From positions 744,001 to 808,000 of the forward strand of contig NZ_CP062005.1 of assembly GCF_014840935.1 (NCBI RefSeq): DNA of 64,000 nt, given 5' to 3'. The DNA is from Halomonas sp. YLGW01. Its GTDB lineage: Bacteria > Pseudomonadota > Gammaproteobacteria > Pseudomonadales > Halomonadaceae. This document shows, piece after piece, positions 9,049 to 18,540 of this stretch. The stretch's first letter is position 1, and each line of letters begins with the position of its first letter. The notes under the pieces are model-generated. The model saw only the letters and a list, made by a program, of their open reading frames with translations, was not told where the DNA came from and ran no database searches. Position numbers and translations under genes: made by a program.

Positions 9049-10644
9049 TCAGCCGGCGAAGGCGGCGTAGATGGCGATCACCAGGATCACCAGCACGATG
9101 CCGGCGGGCACGGCGCCCTTCCAGGGCGTCAGGTCGACGGCGCCGCTGTCTTCCTGGACCCAGTCGGTGGAACGCGGGCGCAGCTTGCCGATGATCAGCA
9201 TCACGACCACCAGCAGCACGAAGACCGCGGCCACGAAGTGGAACTCATGCATGATGGTCGGCAGCTTGTTGAACGGCGGCACGAAGTAGCCGGCGAAGAT
9301 CAGCAGGCAGCCACCCACCAGCGCCACCTTGGCGGCCAGCGGCGGCACGCGCTTGGTCATCAGGCCGACGATCACCACGGCGAGGATGGGGATGAAGTAG
9401 ATGGCATTCATCTTCTGCAGGTAGCCGAACAGGCTCTCCTGACCGGCCAGCAGCGGGGCGATGGTCATCGACAGGATGGCCATGATCCAGCCGAACACCT
9501 TGCCCGAGTTGACCACCTGCTCCTCGGTGGCGTCCTTCTTGAACACCCCCTTGTAGATGCCCAGGCTGAAGATGGTGGTGGTGCTGTTCAGCGCCGAGTT
9601 GAAGGACGACAGGATGGCGCCGACCATCACCGCGGCGAAGAAGCCGGTGAGGTAGGGTGGCAGCACGTCGAACACCAGGTGACCGTAGGCCTCGTCGGCG
9701 GCCACGCCCTGATCGGCGTAGAGGTGGTAGGCGATGATGCCCGGCAGCACCAGGTACAGCGGTCCCAGGAGCTTGAAGAAGCCGGTCAGCAGCACGCCCT
9801 TCTGGCCCTCGGCGAGGCTCTTGGCGGCAAAGGTGCGCTGGATGATCTGCTGGTTGGTGGTCCAGTAGAAGAGGTGCAGCAGCAGCACGCCGGTGAAGAC
9901 GGTGGAGAAGGGCACCTGCTGCTCGGGACCGCCGATCGAGTCGAGCTTGTCCGGGTTGCTCTGCTTGAGGATCTCCCAGCCGGCGAACACGCCGCCGTCA
10001 TCGCTGACCGCCTGCAGGCCGAAGTAGACGATCACGAAGCCGCCGATGAGAAGGCCGATGCCGTTGAGGGTATCGGACACGGCGACGGTGCGCAGGCCGC
10101 CGAACAGGGCATAGATCGAGCCGATCAGGCCGACCCCCCATACCGTCAGCCACAGCAGGGTGGTATCGGAGCCGATGCCGGTCAGGCCGGGCAGGTCGAG
10201 CATGCCCTGCAGGCCCATGGCCCCGGAGTAGAGGATGATCGGCAGCAGGATCACCGCGTAGGCAATCAGGAAGATCACGTTGGTGATCAGCTGGGTGCCG
10301 GCATCGAAGCGGATCGACAAGAGCTGGGGCAGGGTGGCGATGCCGCTCTTGAGAAAGCGCGGCAGGAAGAACAGCGCCAGGGCCACCAGGGCGATGACGG
10401 CGATCACCTCCCAGGCCATGACCGATAGGCCATCGCTAAAGGCCGCCCCGTTGAGGCCCACCATCTGCTCGGTGGACAGGTTGGTCATCAGCAGCGAGCC
10501 GGCGATCAGCGGGAAGGTCAGGGAGCGGCCGGCCAGGAAGTAGCCTTGGGAGCTTTGATGGTCATCGCGTCGGGTGATCCGCCAGGTGATGAAGGCGACC
10601 AGGCCGGTAAAGAACACGAACGACGCCAGGGTCAGGGCATGCAC
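9049..10644 (-). CDS. Sodium:solute symporter (SSS family, SglT/YidK-like)
   Basis: Inner-membrane Na+-coupled importer, 531 residues, with about 14 predicted helices. Family features include [18 protein letters not shown] near residue 35, [16 protein letters not shown] just after it, and [19 protein letters not shown] in the middle. [25 protein letters not shown] is the helix-8 Na+-site region with conserved Ser/Asn. These resemble sugar-type SSS members more than proline or acetate carriers. The start is GTG, set by AAGGA at 10653-10657. It stands alone, with a conspicuous dyad about 95 nt upstream. The substrate is probably a sugar or other small solute; it is not proven. Confidence 0.9.
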   Translation of the reverse strand: MHALTLASFVFFTGLVAFITWRITRRDDHQSSQGYFLAGRSLTFPLIAGSLLMTNLSTEQMVGLNGAAFSDGLSVMAWEVIAVIALVALALFFLPRFLKSGIATLPQLLSIRFDAGTQLITNVIFLIAYAVILLPIILYSGAMGLQGMLDLPGLTGIGSDTTLLWLTVWGVGLIGSIYALFGGLRTVAVSDTLNGIGLLIGGFVIVYFGLQAVSDDGGVFAGWEILKQSNPDKLDSIGGPEQQVPFSTVFTGVLLLHLFYWTTNQQIIQRTFAAKSLAEGQKGVLLTGFFKLLGPLYLVLPGIIAYHLYADQGVAADEAYGHLVFDVLPPYLTGFFAAVMVGAILSSFNSALNSTTTIFSLGIYKGVFKKDATEEQVVNSGKVFGWIMAILSMTIAPLLAGQESLFGYLQKMNAIYFIPILAVVIVGLMTKRVPPLAAKVALVGGCLLIFAGYFVPPFNKLPTIMHEFHFVAAVFVLLVVVMLIIGKLRPRSTDWVQEDSGAVDLTPWKGAVPAGIVLVILVIAIYAAFAG

Positions 10645-10738
10645 GGGAATGATCCTTGAACAGCGGACAGCAGCGACGCTAGCGACGCCAAGGCTGCCTG
10701 AGAATGGAAAAACGATTAAGAAGGGGCGATGCTAGGGA

Positions 10739-10776
10739 GCCTTAGACCAAAGGACTATCCGCCTTTCGTCTAAGGC
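10739..10776. promoter_or_regulatory. 38-bp dyad upstream of the symporter gene
   Basis: GCCTTAGAC (10739-10747) and GTCTAAGGC (10768-10776) are perfect complements. Inside them AAAGG (10749-10753) and CCTTT (10762-10766) also pair, leaving an 8-nt loop. It ends 26 bp before the small minus-strand gene's stop and lies about 95 bp upstream of the symporter start. No T-tract follows on either strand, so an operator or RNA hairpin fits better than a terminator. Confidence 0.5.
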
Positions 10777-10801
10777 CGAGAATGGGCCTCAGTTCGGCAG
10801 C

Positions 10802-11020
10802 TTAATTAGGCACGAGCGGTGTGGCCGGCGGTGGGGGAATCAGGCCGGTCAGCTGGCCCAGCATCGGGCTGGCCGCGATCAGGAAACCCAGCCCGGCCAG
10901 CACCTGACCGAGACGCTTGCGCCGGGGATGCCGGGCCATCGTCAGGCCCACCAGGCAGATGACGAGGCCGAGGGTATGCAGCATCAGCGTCAGGGCGGGC
11001 AGGAGATCATGCAGTGGCAT
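10802..11020 (-). CDS. Small two-helix membrane protein, unknown
   Basis: 72-residue frame with two hydrophobic segments (about 5-28 and 38-62), a basic loop RHPRRKR between them, and a proline-rich tail IPPPPATPLVPN. On the minus strand GAGGAAG lies about 5 nt before the ATG. I do not recognise the family. It is called a gene from its ribosome site, membrane topology and lack of any overlapping gene. It lies upstream of the symporter but is separated from it by 157 nt with a dyad. Confidence 0.55.
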   Translation of the reverse strand: MPLHDLLPALTLMLHTLGLVICLVGLTMARHPRRKRLGQVLAGLGFLIAASPMLGQLTGLIPPPPATPLVPN

Positions 11021-11161
11021 CGAGCTTCCTCTCGGGAGATGCTTGGGGATGGGCGCAGAGTCGTCTAGGCTGGGATGAGGATTCCCATCATATCAAGGCG
11101 TTCCGGCGGTCGACATGGCTGCCGTCGGCGGTGGTCCTGATGCGCAGCCAAGGAGAAGAGC

Positions 11162-11713
11162 ATGACGGTCGACGTCGGGCCCGAGGCGGTCCTCGACTTC
11201 TGGTTCGAGGAGTTGACGCCCAGGCAGTGGTTCGCCAAGGATGCGGCGTTGGACGCGCGTATTGCGGAGCGCTTCGTGACCCTGTGGTCCGCGGCCCGCG
11301 AGGCCGAGCTGTGGGGCTGGCGGATGACACCCGAGGGGCGTCTGGCCGAGATCCTGGTGCTGGATCAGTTCTCGCGCAACATGCATCGCGACCACCCTTT
11401 GGCCTTTGCCCAGGATGCATTGGCGCTGGTGCTGGCTCAGGAGGCGGTGGCCCAGAAAGCCGACCGGGCGCTCGCGACTCGCCAGTTGCCTTTCCTCTAT
11501 ATGCCGTACATGCACAGCGAGTCGCTGCGCGTTCAGGACGAGGCGGTGGTGCTGTTCGACCGGCCCGGGCTTGAGGACAACCTGCGCTTCGCCCACCGGC
11601 ATCGCGATATCATCCGTCGCTTCGGCCGCTACCCGCACCGCAATGCCATCCTGGGCCGTGAGTCGACCTCGGAGGAGGACGCCTTTCTGGCACAGCCCGG
11701 CTCGCGTTTCTGA
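11162..11713 (+). CDS. DUF924 family protein
   Basis: 183-residue cytoplasmic protein matching DUF924. Seen: VLDFWFEELTPRQWFAKDAALDARI near the N-terminus, LDQFSRNMHRDHPLAFAQD (about 74-92), and FLYMPYMHSESLRVQDEAV (about 116-134). These blocks are diagnostic of the family, which folds as an all-alpha, TPR-like protein of unknown function. ATG at 11162 follows AAGGAG with good spacing. It stands alone, 92 nt before the small GlsB-like gene. Confidence 0.9.
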   Translation: MTVDVGPEAVLDFWFEELTPRQWFAKDAALDARIAERFVTLWSAAREAELWGWRMTPEGRLAEILVLDQFSRNMHRDHPLAFAQDALALVLAQEAVAQKADRALATRQLPFLYMPYMHSESLRVQDEAVVLFDRPGLEDNLRFAHRHRDIIRRFGRYPHRNAILGRESTSEEDAFLAQPGSRF

Positions 11714-11805
11714 ACGGGACCTGACAAGGTGACCGGGGCATCGGTCGAGCGCCGATGTCACGATGGGAGAGCAGTGATTTCATTCACGGCAAAGGAGAGC
11801 GCCTC

Positions 11806-12048
11806 ATGGGCATCATCGCGTGGTTGATTATCGGCGGGCTGGCCGGCTGGATTGCCGGCAACATCATGCGCGGCGGCGGGTTCGGCGTGCTGGGCAATAT
11901 CGGCGTCGGCGTGGTCGGCGCGCTGGTAGGCGGCTTCATGTTCAGCCTGCTGGGGCTGTCCGCCGGTGGCTTCATCGGCTCGCTGGTCACGGCGACGGTG
12001 GGCGCCGTGGTGCTGCTATGGATCATTTCCAAGGTCAAGAGCGGCTGA
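11806..12048 (+). CDS. GlsB/YeaQ/YmgE family membrane protein
   Basis: 80-residue, glycine-rich inner-membrane protein with three hydrophobic segments. It begins MGIIAWLIIGGLAGWIAG and contains GGGFGVLGNIGVGVVGALVGG, the transglycosylase-associated (Transgly_assoc) signature. AAGGAG 9 nt before ATG 11806 sets this start; an in-frame upstream codon at 11755 lacks a ribosome site. Family members are stress-induced in several bacteria; the role is unknown. A strong bidirectional terminator follows. Confidence 0.9.
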   Translation: MGIIAWLIIGGLAGWIAGNIMRGGGFGVLGNIGVGVVGALVGGFMFSLLGLSAGGFIGSLVTATVGAVVLLWIISKVKSG

Positions 12049-12095
12049 CGCCCTTTCCCTCTGGCACAGACAGCATCAAGCACACACAGCATCGA

Positions 12096-12135
12096 AAACG
12101 ACACCGCCCGGCCATTTGGCCGGGCGGTGTCGTTT
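12096..12135. terminator. Bidirectional terminator, GlsB-like gene / gabT
   Basis: A 16-bp stem (12098-12113 with 12118-12133) with an ATTT loop is flanked by A's on the left and T's on the right. It lies between convergent genes and can end transcription from both sides. Confidence 0.88.
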
Positions 12136-12171
12136 CAGGGGCGGGCTTGCCGCATCGTCAGCTCATGACGA

Positions 12172-13470
12172 TCAGGCGGTCGCGGCGCTCTTGCTGCCGA
12201 CCAACTCCTTGAGGGACTCCTCGATGATGGCCAGGCCTTCCTCGAGGATCTCGTCCTCGATGGTGACCGGCATCAGGAAACGGATGGTGTTGCCGAACAG
12301 GCCGCAGGACAAGAGGATCAGCCCCTTCTCGCGAGCCTTCTTGCACAGGGCGCCGGCCAGGTCGGCATCCGGGGTGTGGTTGGCCTTGTCGGAGACCAGG
12401 TCGATGGCGGCCATGGCGCCCATGTTGCGGCCGTTGTCGACGCAGTCGAAGTCCTGTTGCCACTTGGCGAAACGCTTGGCCAGCTTGTCACCCAGCGCCT
12501 GGCTCTTGCCGAGGATGTCCTCTTCCTCGAAGGCTTCCAGTACCGCCAGGGTCGCCGCGCAGGAGACCGGGCTGCCGGTGTAGGTGCCGCCCAGGGAGTT
12601 GGGGCCGGAGGCATCCATGTGCTTGTCGGTGCCGACGATGGCGGAGATCGGCATGCCGTCGGCCATGCTCTTGGCCATGGTGATGATGTCCGGCTCGACG
12701 CCGCTGTGCTCGATGGCAAACAGCTTGCCGGTACGACCGAAGCCGGACTGCACTTCGTCGATGATCATCAGCATGCCGTGCTCGTCGCAAATCTCGCGGA
12801 TCGCCTTGAGGAAGCTCGCCGGTGCCGGGTAGAAGCCACCCTCACCGAGCACCGGCTCCAGTACGATGGCGGCGGTGTCCTTCGGATTGGCATCGGTCTT
12901 GAGCGTCATCTTCAGGCCGCGCAGGGCCTCTTCCTCGCTGACGCCGTGATACGGCACCGGATAGGGAGCCCGGAAGACGTTGCCCGGCATGCTGCCGAAG
13001 TCGGTGGAGTAGGGGGCGACCTTGCCGTTCATGGCCATGGTCATGAAGGTACGGCCATGATAGCCGCCGTCGAAGCAGATGACGTTGTTCTTGCCGGTGG
13101 CCGCGCGGGCGATCTTGACCGCGTTCTCCAGCGCCTCGGCACCGGAGTTGGCCAGCATCACCTTGCCATGGCCGCGCACCGGCGTGACCTGGCTGAGCTT
13201 CTCGGCGACCTTCACATAGCCTTCATAGGGCATGACGGTCTGGCAGGTGTGCATGACCTTATCGAGCTGGTCCTTGACCGCCTGGACCACCTTGGGGTGA
13301 CGATGACCGATGTTCAGCACGCCGATACCGCCGGCGAAGTCGATGATGCGGTTGCCGTCGGCATCCCAGATCAGGGCATTCTCGGCACGGTCGGCGAACT
13401 GGGTGGCCGGGCTGGCGGCCCCATTGGCCACGTAGCGCTGCTTGAGTTCGTTGAGTTGGGCGTTATTCAT
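12172..13470 (-). CDS. gabT: 4-aminobutyrate aminotransferase GabT
   Basis: PLP-dependent transaminase, 432 residues, converting GABA plus 2-oxoglutarate to succinate semialdehyde plus glutamate in the cytoplasm. Seen: ANSGAEALENAVKIAR (phosphate-binding region), DGGYHGRT, IIDEVQSGFGRTGKLFA with the cofactor Asp, and TMAKSMADG with the Schiff-base lysine at residue 267, close to K268 of E. coli GabT. ATG follows AGGAGAG. It is 29 nt downstream of gabD on the same strand, so gabDT form an operon for GABA use. Confidence 0.94.
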   Translation of the reverse strand: MNNAQLNELKQRYVANGAASPATQFADRAENALIWDADGNRIIDFAGGIGVLNIGHRHPKVVQAVKDQLDKVMHTCQTVMPYEGYVKVAEKLSQVTPVRGHGKVMLANSGAEALENAVKIARAATGKNNVICFDGGYHGRTFMTMAMNGKVAPYSTDFGSMPGNVFRAPYPVPYHGVSEEEALRGLKMTLKTDANPKDTAAIVLEPVLGEGGFYPAPASFLKAIREICDEHGMLMIIDEVQSGFGRTGKLFAIEHSGVEPDIITMAKSMADGMPISAIVGTDKHMDASGPNSLGGTYTGSPVSCAATLAVLEAFEEEDILGKSQALGDKLAKRFAKWQQDFDCVDNGRNMGAMAAIDLVSDKANHTPDADLAGALCKKAREKGLILLSCGLFGNTIRFLMPVTIEDEILEEGLAIIEESLKELVGSKSAATA

Positions 13471-13499
13471 GAATCTCTCCTGTCAGAGTCACCTGGCGC

Positions 13500-14939
13500 T
13501 CAGAGGCCGCCAATACAGACGTACTTCAGTTCAGTGTAGTCGTCCAGTCCGTGACGCGATCCTTCACGGCCCAGCCCGGATTCCTTGATGCCGCCGAAGG
13601 GCGCCAGCTCGGTCGAGAGAATCCCTTCGTTGACCCCCACCATGCCATACTCGAGGGCCTCCATCACATGCCAGATGCGGGCATAGTCACGGGCATAGAA
13701 GTAGGCCGCCAGGCCGAACTCGGTGGCATTGGCCATGGCGATGGCCTCGGCGTCATCGGTGAAGCGGAACACCGGGGCCAGCGGGCCGAAGGTCTCTTCC
13801 CGGGCGACCCGCATTTCGGGCGTCACGTCGGCGATCACCGTGGGCTGATAGAAGGTGCCGCCCAGCTGGTGGGGCTCGCCCCCACAGATCAGGCGGCCAC
13901 CCTTTTCCAGGGCGTCGCGCACATGGCTCTGCACCTTGTCCACGGCCGCCGCGTTGATCAGCGGCCCCTGCACGACACCCGCTTCGAGGCCATTGCCGAC
14001 GCGAAGTTCGCTGACCCGCGCCGCGAGCTTCTCGACGAAGGCGTCATAGACGCCGTCCTGCACCAGCAGGCGATTGGTGCAGACGCAGGTCTGGCCGGAG
14101 TTGCGGAACTTGGAGGCGATGGCGCCTTCCACCGCGGCATCCAGGTCGGCGTCGTCGAAGACGATGAAGGGCGCGTTGCCGCCTAGCTCCATCGAGGCCT
14201 TCTTGACCGTGCCGGCGCACTGGGCGAGCAATTTCTTGCCCACCGGGGTGGATCCGGTGAAGGAGACCTTGCGGACTCGCGGGTCGGTGGTCAGCACCTC
14301 GCCAATCTCCGCCGGTTGGCTTGCGGTAACCACGTTGAGCACCCCGGCGGGCAGGCCGGCGTCCTCGGCCAGTTTAGCCAGCGCCAGGGCGGTCAGCGGG
14401 GTCGCCTCGGCGGGCTTGATGACCACCGTGCAGCCGGCGGCCAGGGCGGGGCCGACCTTGCGGGTGATCATGGCCAGCGGGAAGTTCCAGGGCGTGATGG
14501 CCGCCACCACGCCAATGGGTTCACGCACCACCAGCAGGCGCTTGTCGGCGCTGTGGGTGGGCAGGGTCTCGCCGGCCATGCGCTTGGCTTCCTCGGCGTA
14601 GTACTCGAGGAAGTTGGCGCCATAGGCCACTTCGCCCATCGACTCGGCCAGCGGCTTGCCCTGCTCCTGGGTCATCAGGCGCGCCAACGGTTCCTGGTGG
14701 GCCATGATGGTGTCGAACCAGCGACGCAGCAGCGCCGAGCGCTCCTTGGCCGAGCGCTTGCGCCAGGCCGGCAGGGCGGCATCGGCGGCGGCCACGGCGT
14801 CCCGGGCCGCGGCGCCATCGAGATCGGCCACCTCGGCGAGGGTCTCGCCGGTGGCGGGGTTGGTCACGGCAAAGCGCGTCGGCGCCTCGCACCATTGGCC
14901 GTTGATATAGGCCTGGGACTTCAGCAGTTCGGACGACAT
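13500..14939 (-). CDS. gabD: NAD(P)-dependent succinate-semialdehyde dehydrogenase GabD
   Basis: Cytoplasmic aldehyde dehydrogenase of 479 residues, oxidising succinate semialdehyde to succinate. Start ATG 14939 (SSELLKSQAYING) has GGAGG at 14950-14954; the frame extends upstream but that stretch lacks family similarity. Seen: ITPWNFPLAMITRK (cofactor loop), FTGSTPVGKK, catalytic Glu in MELGGNAPFIVF, and catalytic Cys in NSGQTCVCTNR. A second Cys two residues after the catalytic one may allow redox control, as in other GabD. It is the first gene of gabDT. The 280-nt upstream spacer has an AT-rich patch near 14972-15005 where the promoter should lie. Confidence 0.94.
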   Translation of the reverse strand: MSSELLKSQAYINGQWCEAPTRFAVTNPATGETLAEVADLDGAAARDAVAAADAALPAWRKRSAKERSALLRRWFDTIMAHQEPLARLMTQEQGKPLAESMGEVAYGANFLEYYAEEAKRMAGETLPTHSADKRLLVVREPIGVVAAITPWNFPLAMITRKVGPALAAGCTVVIKPAEATPLTALALAKLAEDAGLPAGVLNVVTASQPAEIGEVLTTDPRVRKVSFTGSTPVGKKLLAQCAGTVKKASMELGGNAPFIVFDDADLDAAVEGAIASKFRNSGQTCVCTNRLLVQDGVYDAFVEKLAARVSELRVGNGLEAGVVQGPLINAAAVDKVQSHVRDALEKGGRLICGGEPHQLGGTFYQPTVIADVTPEMRVAREETFGPLAPVFRFTDDAEAIAMANATEFGLAAYFYARDYARIWHVMEALEYGMVGVNEGILSTELAPFGGIKESGLGREGSRHGLDDYTELKYVCIGGL

Positions 14940-15218
14940 CGTCGGGAGACCTCCAGGGGGTGGTGTTGTTATCATATTCAACGAGTGTGCATTATTTAAA
15001 ACAATCCGCCAAGCCTCGGTCGAGGGCGACGTTAGTCGTTCCGTGTCACCGGCGCTCGGGGGTGGCCACTCGGCGCAGGGCGTGGTGATGGCCACGGGCC
15101 GGTCGCTTGCGTTTACCGACCTGTCAGGCATCGGCGAATCGTCCCGTTTCCGCTAAACTGGAGCGCCAAAAATTCCTATGGTTGTCATGACGACAAGCTG
15201 TGCGTGGTGAGGTGAGTC

Positions 15219-17696
15219 TTGGTCGATCCCCTGAGTGCCTGGTGGGCGCAACAACTGGTGCTGTGCGACTGGGCCTTTTCGCCCGATCCGACGGCCGTGG
15301 AGCCGGCGCTGGCGGTCCAGCGTCTGGCCGACATGGAGGTGGCGGATCGCTGCGAGCTGGGCTGGCGGCTGATCGAGGCCTTTTCCCCGGGCTCCGTGAA
15401 TCCGGTCGGTCATCTGGAAAGCCTGGAGCTGCTCGCCCTGGCGGTGGCTGCCGGCTGGCTGCCGGCCGAGCAGGCGCGTGCCTGGGTGGCGCGCATCGCC
15501 GCCGATATCTGTGCCCATTGCAACAGTCTCGAGGACTGGTTGACCGTGCTGCGCCAGGCGCGCAGTGCCTTGGGGTGGGAGCGGGGCGAGGACGGCTTCC
15601 TCGCCGCCTGCGAGGCTCTGGCGGCGCTGGAGCGTGAGGGCGCCGGCATCACCTGGGACCTGCTCGCCGAGACGGTGCGCCGACTGCCCCAGGCCCCGCT
15701 GTGGCCGTCGGCCCCCGAGGCTCAGGCCTGGCGGCTGCGCGCCGCTTTCGCGCCCGCGCTGGTGAGCGGTGCCGAGGAGGCGCTGGATGCGCCCCAGTCA
15801 CGCGCCTTCCTCGCCGAGGAGTGGCAGGTGCACGATCGCGACGGGCTGGTGCGCCAGCTGCTGTGGCTGGCGGGACAGGGCGATCGCTATGCCTGGGATC
15901 TGGATGCGGTCCGCGTGCTCGAGGCCGCAGGCGATGCGCGTGAGGCCTGGCTCGCCGGGCAGAAGGGCGAGACGCTGGCTACCGCCAAGGTGCTGCTCGG
16001 CTTCGTCGAGCGGGGAGAAACCCTGGAGTGGGCCGCCTGGGACTGGCTGCGGCTGGTGGACCTGGCCTATGCCGGCCTGGCGTTGGGCTGGCTCGAGGCC
16101 GACGAGGCCGAGGCCTTCGCGCACCATGCACTGGACCTGATCACTCGCCGCTACAGCGACTGGGTCGCCGTGGCGACGGCCTACCAGCGCGGGCGCAGCC
16201 TCTTCGAGGGGCGCGATCGCATGGGCGAGCTCCATCGGGACTGGGCCCTGCTGCTGCAGTCGCCGGCGAGCCCCTGGCGGTTGCCGCTCAACGCCCTGCA
16301 AGATGAGGCCAGTCGCGAGGCATCGCGCCGGGCGATGCGTGGCTGGCGCGCCGACCCGCGCCACTGGGTGCTGGCCCTGGCCTCGGTGCGCGAACCCGAG
16401 CTGCTGCTGCGCCAGGGGCCCGTGCCGACCCTGTCGGAAGCCGTGCGCCAAGAGGCCCGCCACTATCTGCAGGAGGTGCTCGGCCTCTATCCCGATGACG
16501 GCGTGGACGGGCTCGCCCGCTATTGGCTGCCGGCCCAGGCCCATCATCTCAATCAGCTGGCCGCCGACGCGGATCATGGCGCCCTGCCGAGTCTGGTGAC
16601 CCCCTTCGGGCAGCCCGGCGCCGAGGGGCTCGCCCAGCGTGACGCCCTGCGCGGTTGCAGCCGTTTCTCTGCCACCGTGCACATGGCTGAGAAGTATGCG
16701 TTCTATCTGCAGATGGCCGGGGATAGCGAGGACTTCGTTGCCGAGGGGTTGGCACGCCTGGCCGAATCGCTGCGCGGCGTGCTGTGCCACTTCTATCCGG
16801 ACGCGCGGCGCCTGCTCAATGCCTGGGCCTGCTGGGAGGCCGCGCTGCCCGAGCCGCCCCTCGAGCAGAGCACGCCGGTCTCGCTGGCGCACGAGATTCG
16901 CTGGCACCGGGACGACCCGGGCAGTCCCTTCCATTGGCTCGACTGGCAGATCAGCGCCGGCTGGCAGGAGCCCGGCCCGCGACTCAGCCTGCCTCGCTTC
17001 ACCGCCCTGGCCCTGGTCGGGCCCCTCAATGGTGGCGCCTGGAGCGAACCGCTGCCGGAGAGTGATCGCGAGGTGGCTGCCATCCGGGAGTGGATCGATG
17101 GCCATTACGGCCTCCAGGAAGCCGAGGGCCTGCGGGAGTTTCTCGATTTCCTGCTGTCCGCCGGCGATCGGCAGGAATATCAGATCAACTACGCGCCCTA
17201 TACCCTCAATGCTGCGCGCCTCGCCTCGGAGATCGCGACGCTGGAGAGCGACGACTGCAGCGAGGAGGAGCGCAACCACCTGCTGCGCCTGAAACGGGTG
17301 CGGGACAACGATGCCAGCTGCAATGCCTTCGACATGGCGGCCTGGGATATCGCCCAGGCCGTGGACCTGGCCATCGCCGGGCGCCAGCTTCAATGGCTGA
17401 GCGAGGCTCAGTTCACCGCGGCCCTCGACCGGGCCGCGGCGCTGGCCGCCAGCCACTACTCGAGCTGGCAAGCCTACGCCCGGGGGCTCTATGCGGGCTT
17501 CTCGTTCTTCATGGGCGAGACCGAGGAGCGGGGGGCCTTTTTGAAGAGCTTCCGCGAGGCGATGGTGAGCTGGCTGACCGGGGCGCCGCCGCTGGCCGGC
17601 CCCTGGGCGAGCTTGGATTTCCCCGGTGCACGCCCGCGCCATTGGGCGCCGATGCATATCGATACCCTGCCGGGGGATGCGCGCACCCTGCACTAG
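15219..17696 (+). CDS. Large protein with repeated DUF1266-like domains
   Basis: 825-residue soluble protein of unknown function, with no signal peptide or clear membrane segment. A full DUF1266-like domain spans about 625-770, ending in AAWDIAQAVDLAIAGRQLQW and a SSWQAYARGLYAGFSFF block. A second copy spans about 195-332 with AAWDWLRLVDLAYAGLALGW and SDWVAVATAYQRGRSLF. A worn third copy lies at about 40-120. E. coli relatives (YbeQ/YbeR/YbeU) have one domain, so three is unusual. The start is TTG, with GAGG 6 nt before it. It stands alone. Confidence 0.82.
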   Translation: MVDPLSAWWAQQLVLCDWAFSPDPTAVEPALAVQRLADMEVADRCELGWRLIEAFSPGSVNPVGHLESLELLALAVAAGWLPAEQARAWVARIAADICAHCNSLEDWLTVLRQARSALGWERGEDGFLAACEALAALEREGAGITWDLLAETVRRLPQAPLWPSAPEAQAWRLRAAFAPALVSGAEEALDAPQSRAFLAEEWQVHDRDGLVRQLLWLAGQGDRYAWDLDAVRVLEAAGDAREAWLAGQKGETLATAKVLLGFVERGETLEWAAWDWLRLVDLAYAGLALGWLEADEAEAFAHHALDLITRRYSDWVAVATAYQRGRSLFEGRDRMGELHRDWALLLQSPASPWRLPLNALQDEASREASRRAMRGWRADPRHWVLALASVREPELLLRQGPVPTLSEAVRQEARHYLQEVLGLYPDDGVDGLARYWLPAQAHHLNQLAADADHGALPSLVTPFGQPGAEGLAQRDALRGCSRFSATVHMAEKYAFYLQMAGDSEDFVAEGLARLAESLRGVLCHFYPDARRLLNAWACWEAALPEPPLEQSTPVSLAHEIRWHRDDPGSPFHWLDWQISAGWQEPGPRLSLPRFTALALVGPLNGGAWSEPLPESDREVAAIREWIDGHYGLQEAEGLREFLDFLLSAGDRQEYQINYAPYTLNAARLASEIATLESDDCSEEERNHLLRLKRVRDNDASCNAFDMAAWDIAQAVDLAIAGRQLQWLSEAQFTAALDRAAALAASHYSSWQAYARGLYAGFSFFMGETEERGAFLKSFREAMVSWLTGAPPLAGPWASLDFPGARPRHWAPMHIDTLPGDARTLH

Positions 17697-17880
17697 TATG
17701 GCGTCGCCATGAGTGAGTGCTTGCTCGTCATGAGAGTGGTACATAAAGGCTCGTCATGCCCATCATCAGTCGCTATCATGCATGACTTATATGGTCTCCA
17801 GCTGCAGTAGGTTGGGGACCTTGGCCGGTTATCTTGGAATCGCTCGGGCGCGATCCGGACCACAGGGAGGAGGTCAGACG

Positions 17881-18492
17881 ATGTCACGGATTGCCGTTAC
17901 CCTGTTACTCCTGGGGCTACAGGCCGGCCTCGTGGGCTGCGCGACCTCGCCGTCACCCGACGCGCCCGAGGTGCCGCCGGACTATTTCGCCATGCAGCTG
18001 CCGAGCCTTGCGAGCGGCCCCATGTCCCCGGTGGATAACCCGCTGCGCGATCACCAGGGCCTGCGCCAGCCGAGTCGGGAGGTGATCCGGGGGGTGCTGC
18101 TGGCCGAGCACGAGCGCTGGCTGGGCACGCCCTATCGGCTCGGCGGCGAAAGCCGCCGGGGCATCGACTGCTCGGCGCTGATCCAGGCTATCTTCCGCGA
18201 GCGCTTCGACACCGAGCTGCCCCGCACCACCTCCCAGCAGGTGCGGGAGGGGCGGCGAGTCGAGCGCGGCGCGCTCAAGCCCGGCGACCTGGTGTTCTTC
18301 CGCCCGCCCGGTACCTACCGCCACGCCGGCATCTATGTCGGGGACGGCTTTTTCCTGCATGCCTCCTCGTCCCGAGGGGTCGCCCTGTCACGCCTCGATA
18401 ACGGCTACTGGCGGCGCCACTACTGGCAGGCGCGTCGTCCGTTGGCGCCGACGCAGCTCGCCCAGCGGGCGCTCCTGGCCACCAGCGGCTGA
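17881..18492 (+). CDS. NlpC/P60 family lipoprotein peptidase
   Basis: Cell-wall endopeptidase of 203 residues, Spr/MepS-like. The N-terminus has a lipoprotein signal with lipobox LVGC (Cys 20), predicting outer-membrane anchoring in the periplasm. The NlpC/P60 domain runs from about residue 72. Catalytic Cys is in RGIDCSALIQ and the catalytic His in YRHAGIYVGDG, with a third polar residue likely the His of FLHASS. ATG 17881 is preceded by GGAGGAGGT. It should cleave peptidoglycan cross-links; the exact bond is inferred from family. It is 48 nt before an MFS gene. Confidence 0.9.
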   Translation: MSRIAVTLLLLGLQAGLVGCATSPSPDAPEVPPDYFAMQLPSLASGPMSPVDNPLRDHQGLRQPSREVIRGVLLAEHERWLGTPYRLGGESRRGIDCSALIQAIFRERFDTELPRTTSQQVREGRRVERGALKPGDLVFFRPPGTYRHAGIYVGDGFFLHASSSRGVALSRLDNGYWRRHYWQARRPLAPTQLAQRALLATSG

Positions 18493-18540
18493 CCCCCAAT
18501 CCCTGCCCCTCACTCGCGAACGCCCCATGATGGACGCCCC

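Noticed and set aside
8593-10428. A 611-codon open frame opposite the symporter and MFS genes
   Set aside because: Low-complexity sequence without motifs, fully overlapping two well-supported transporters.
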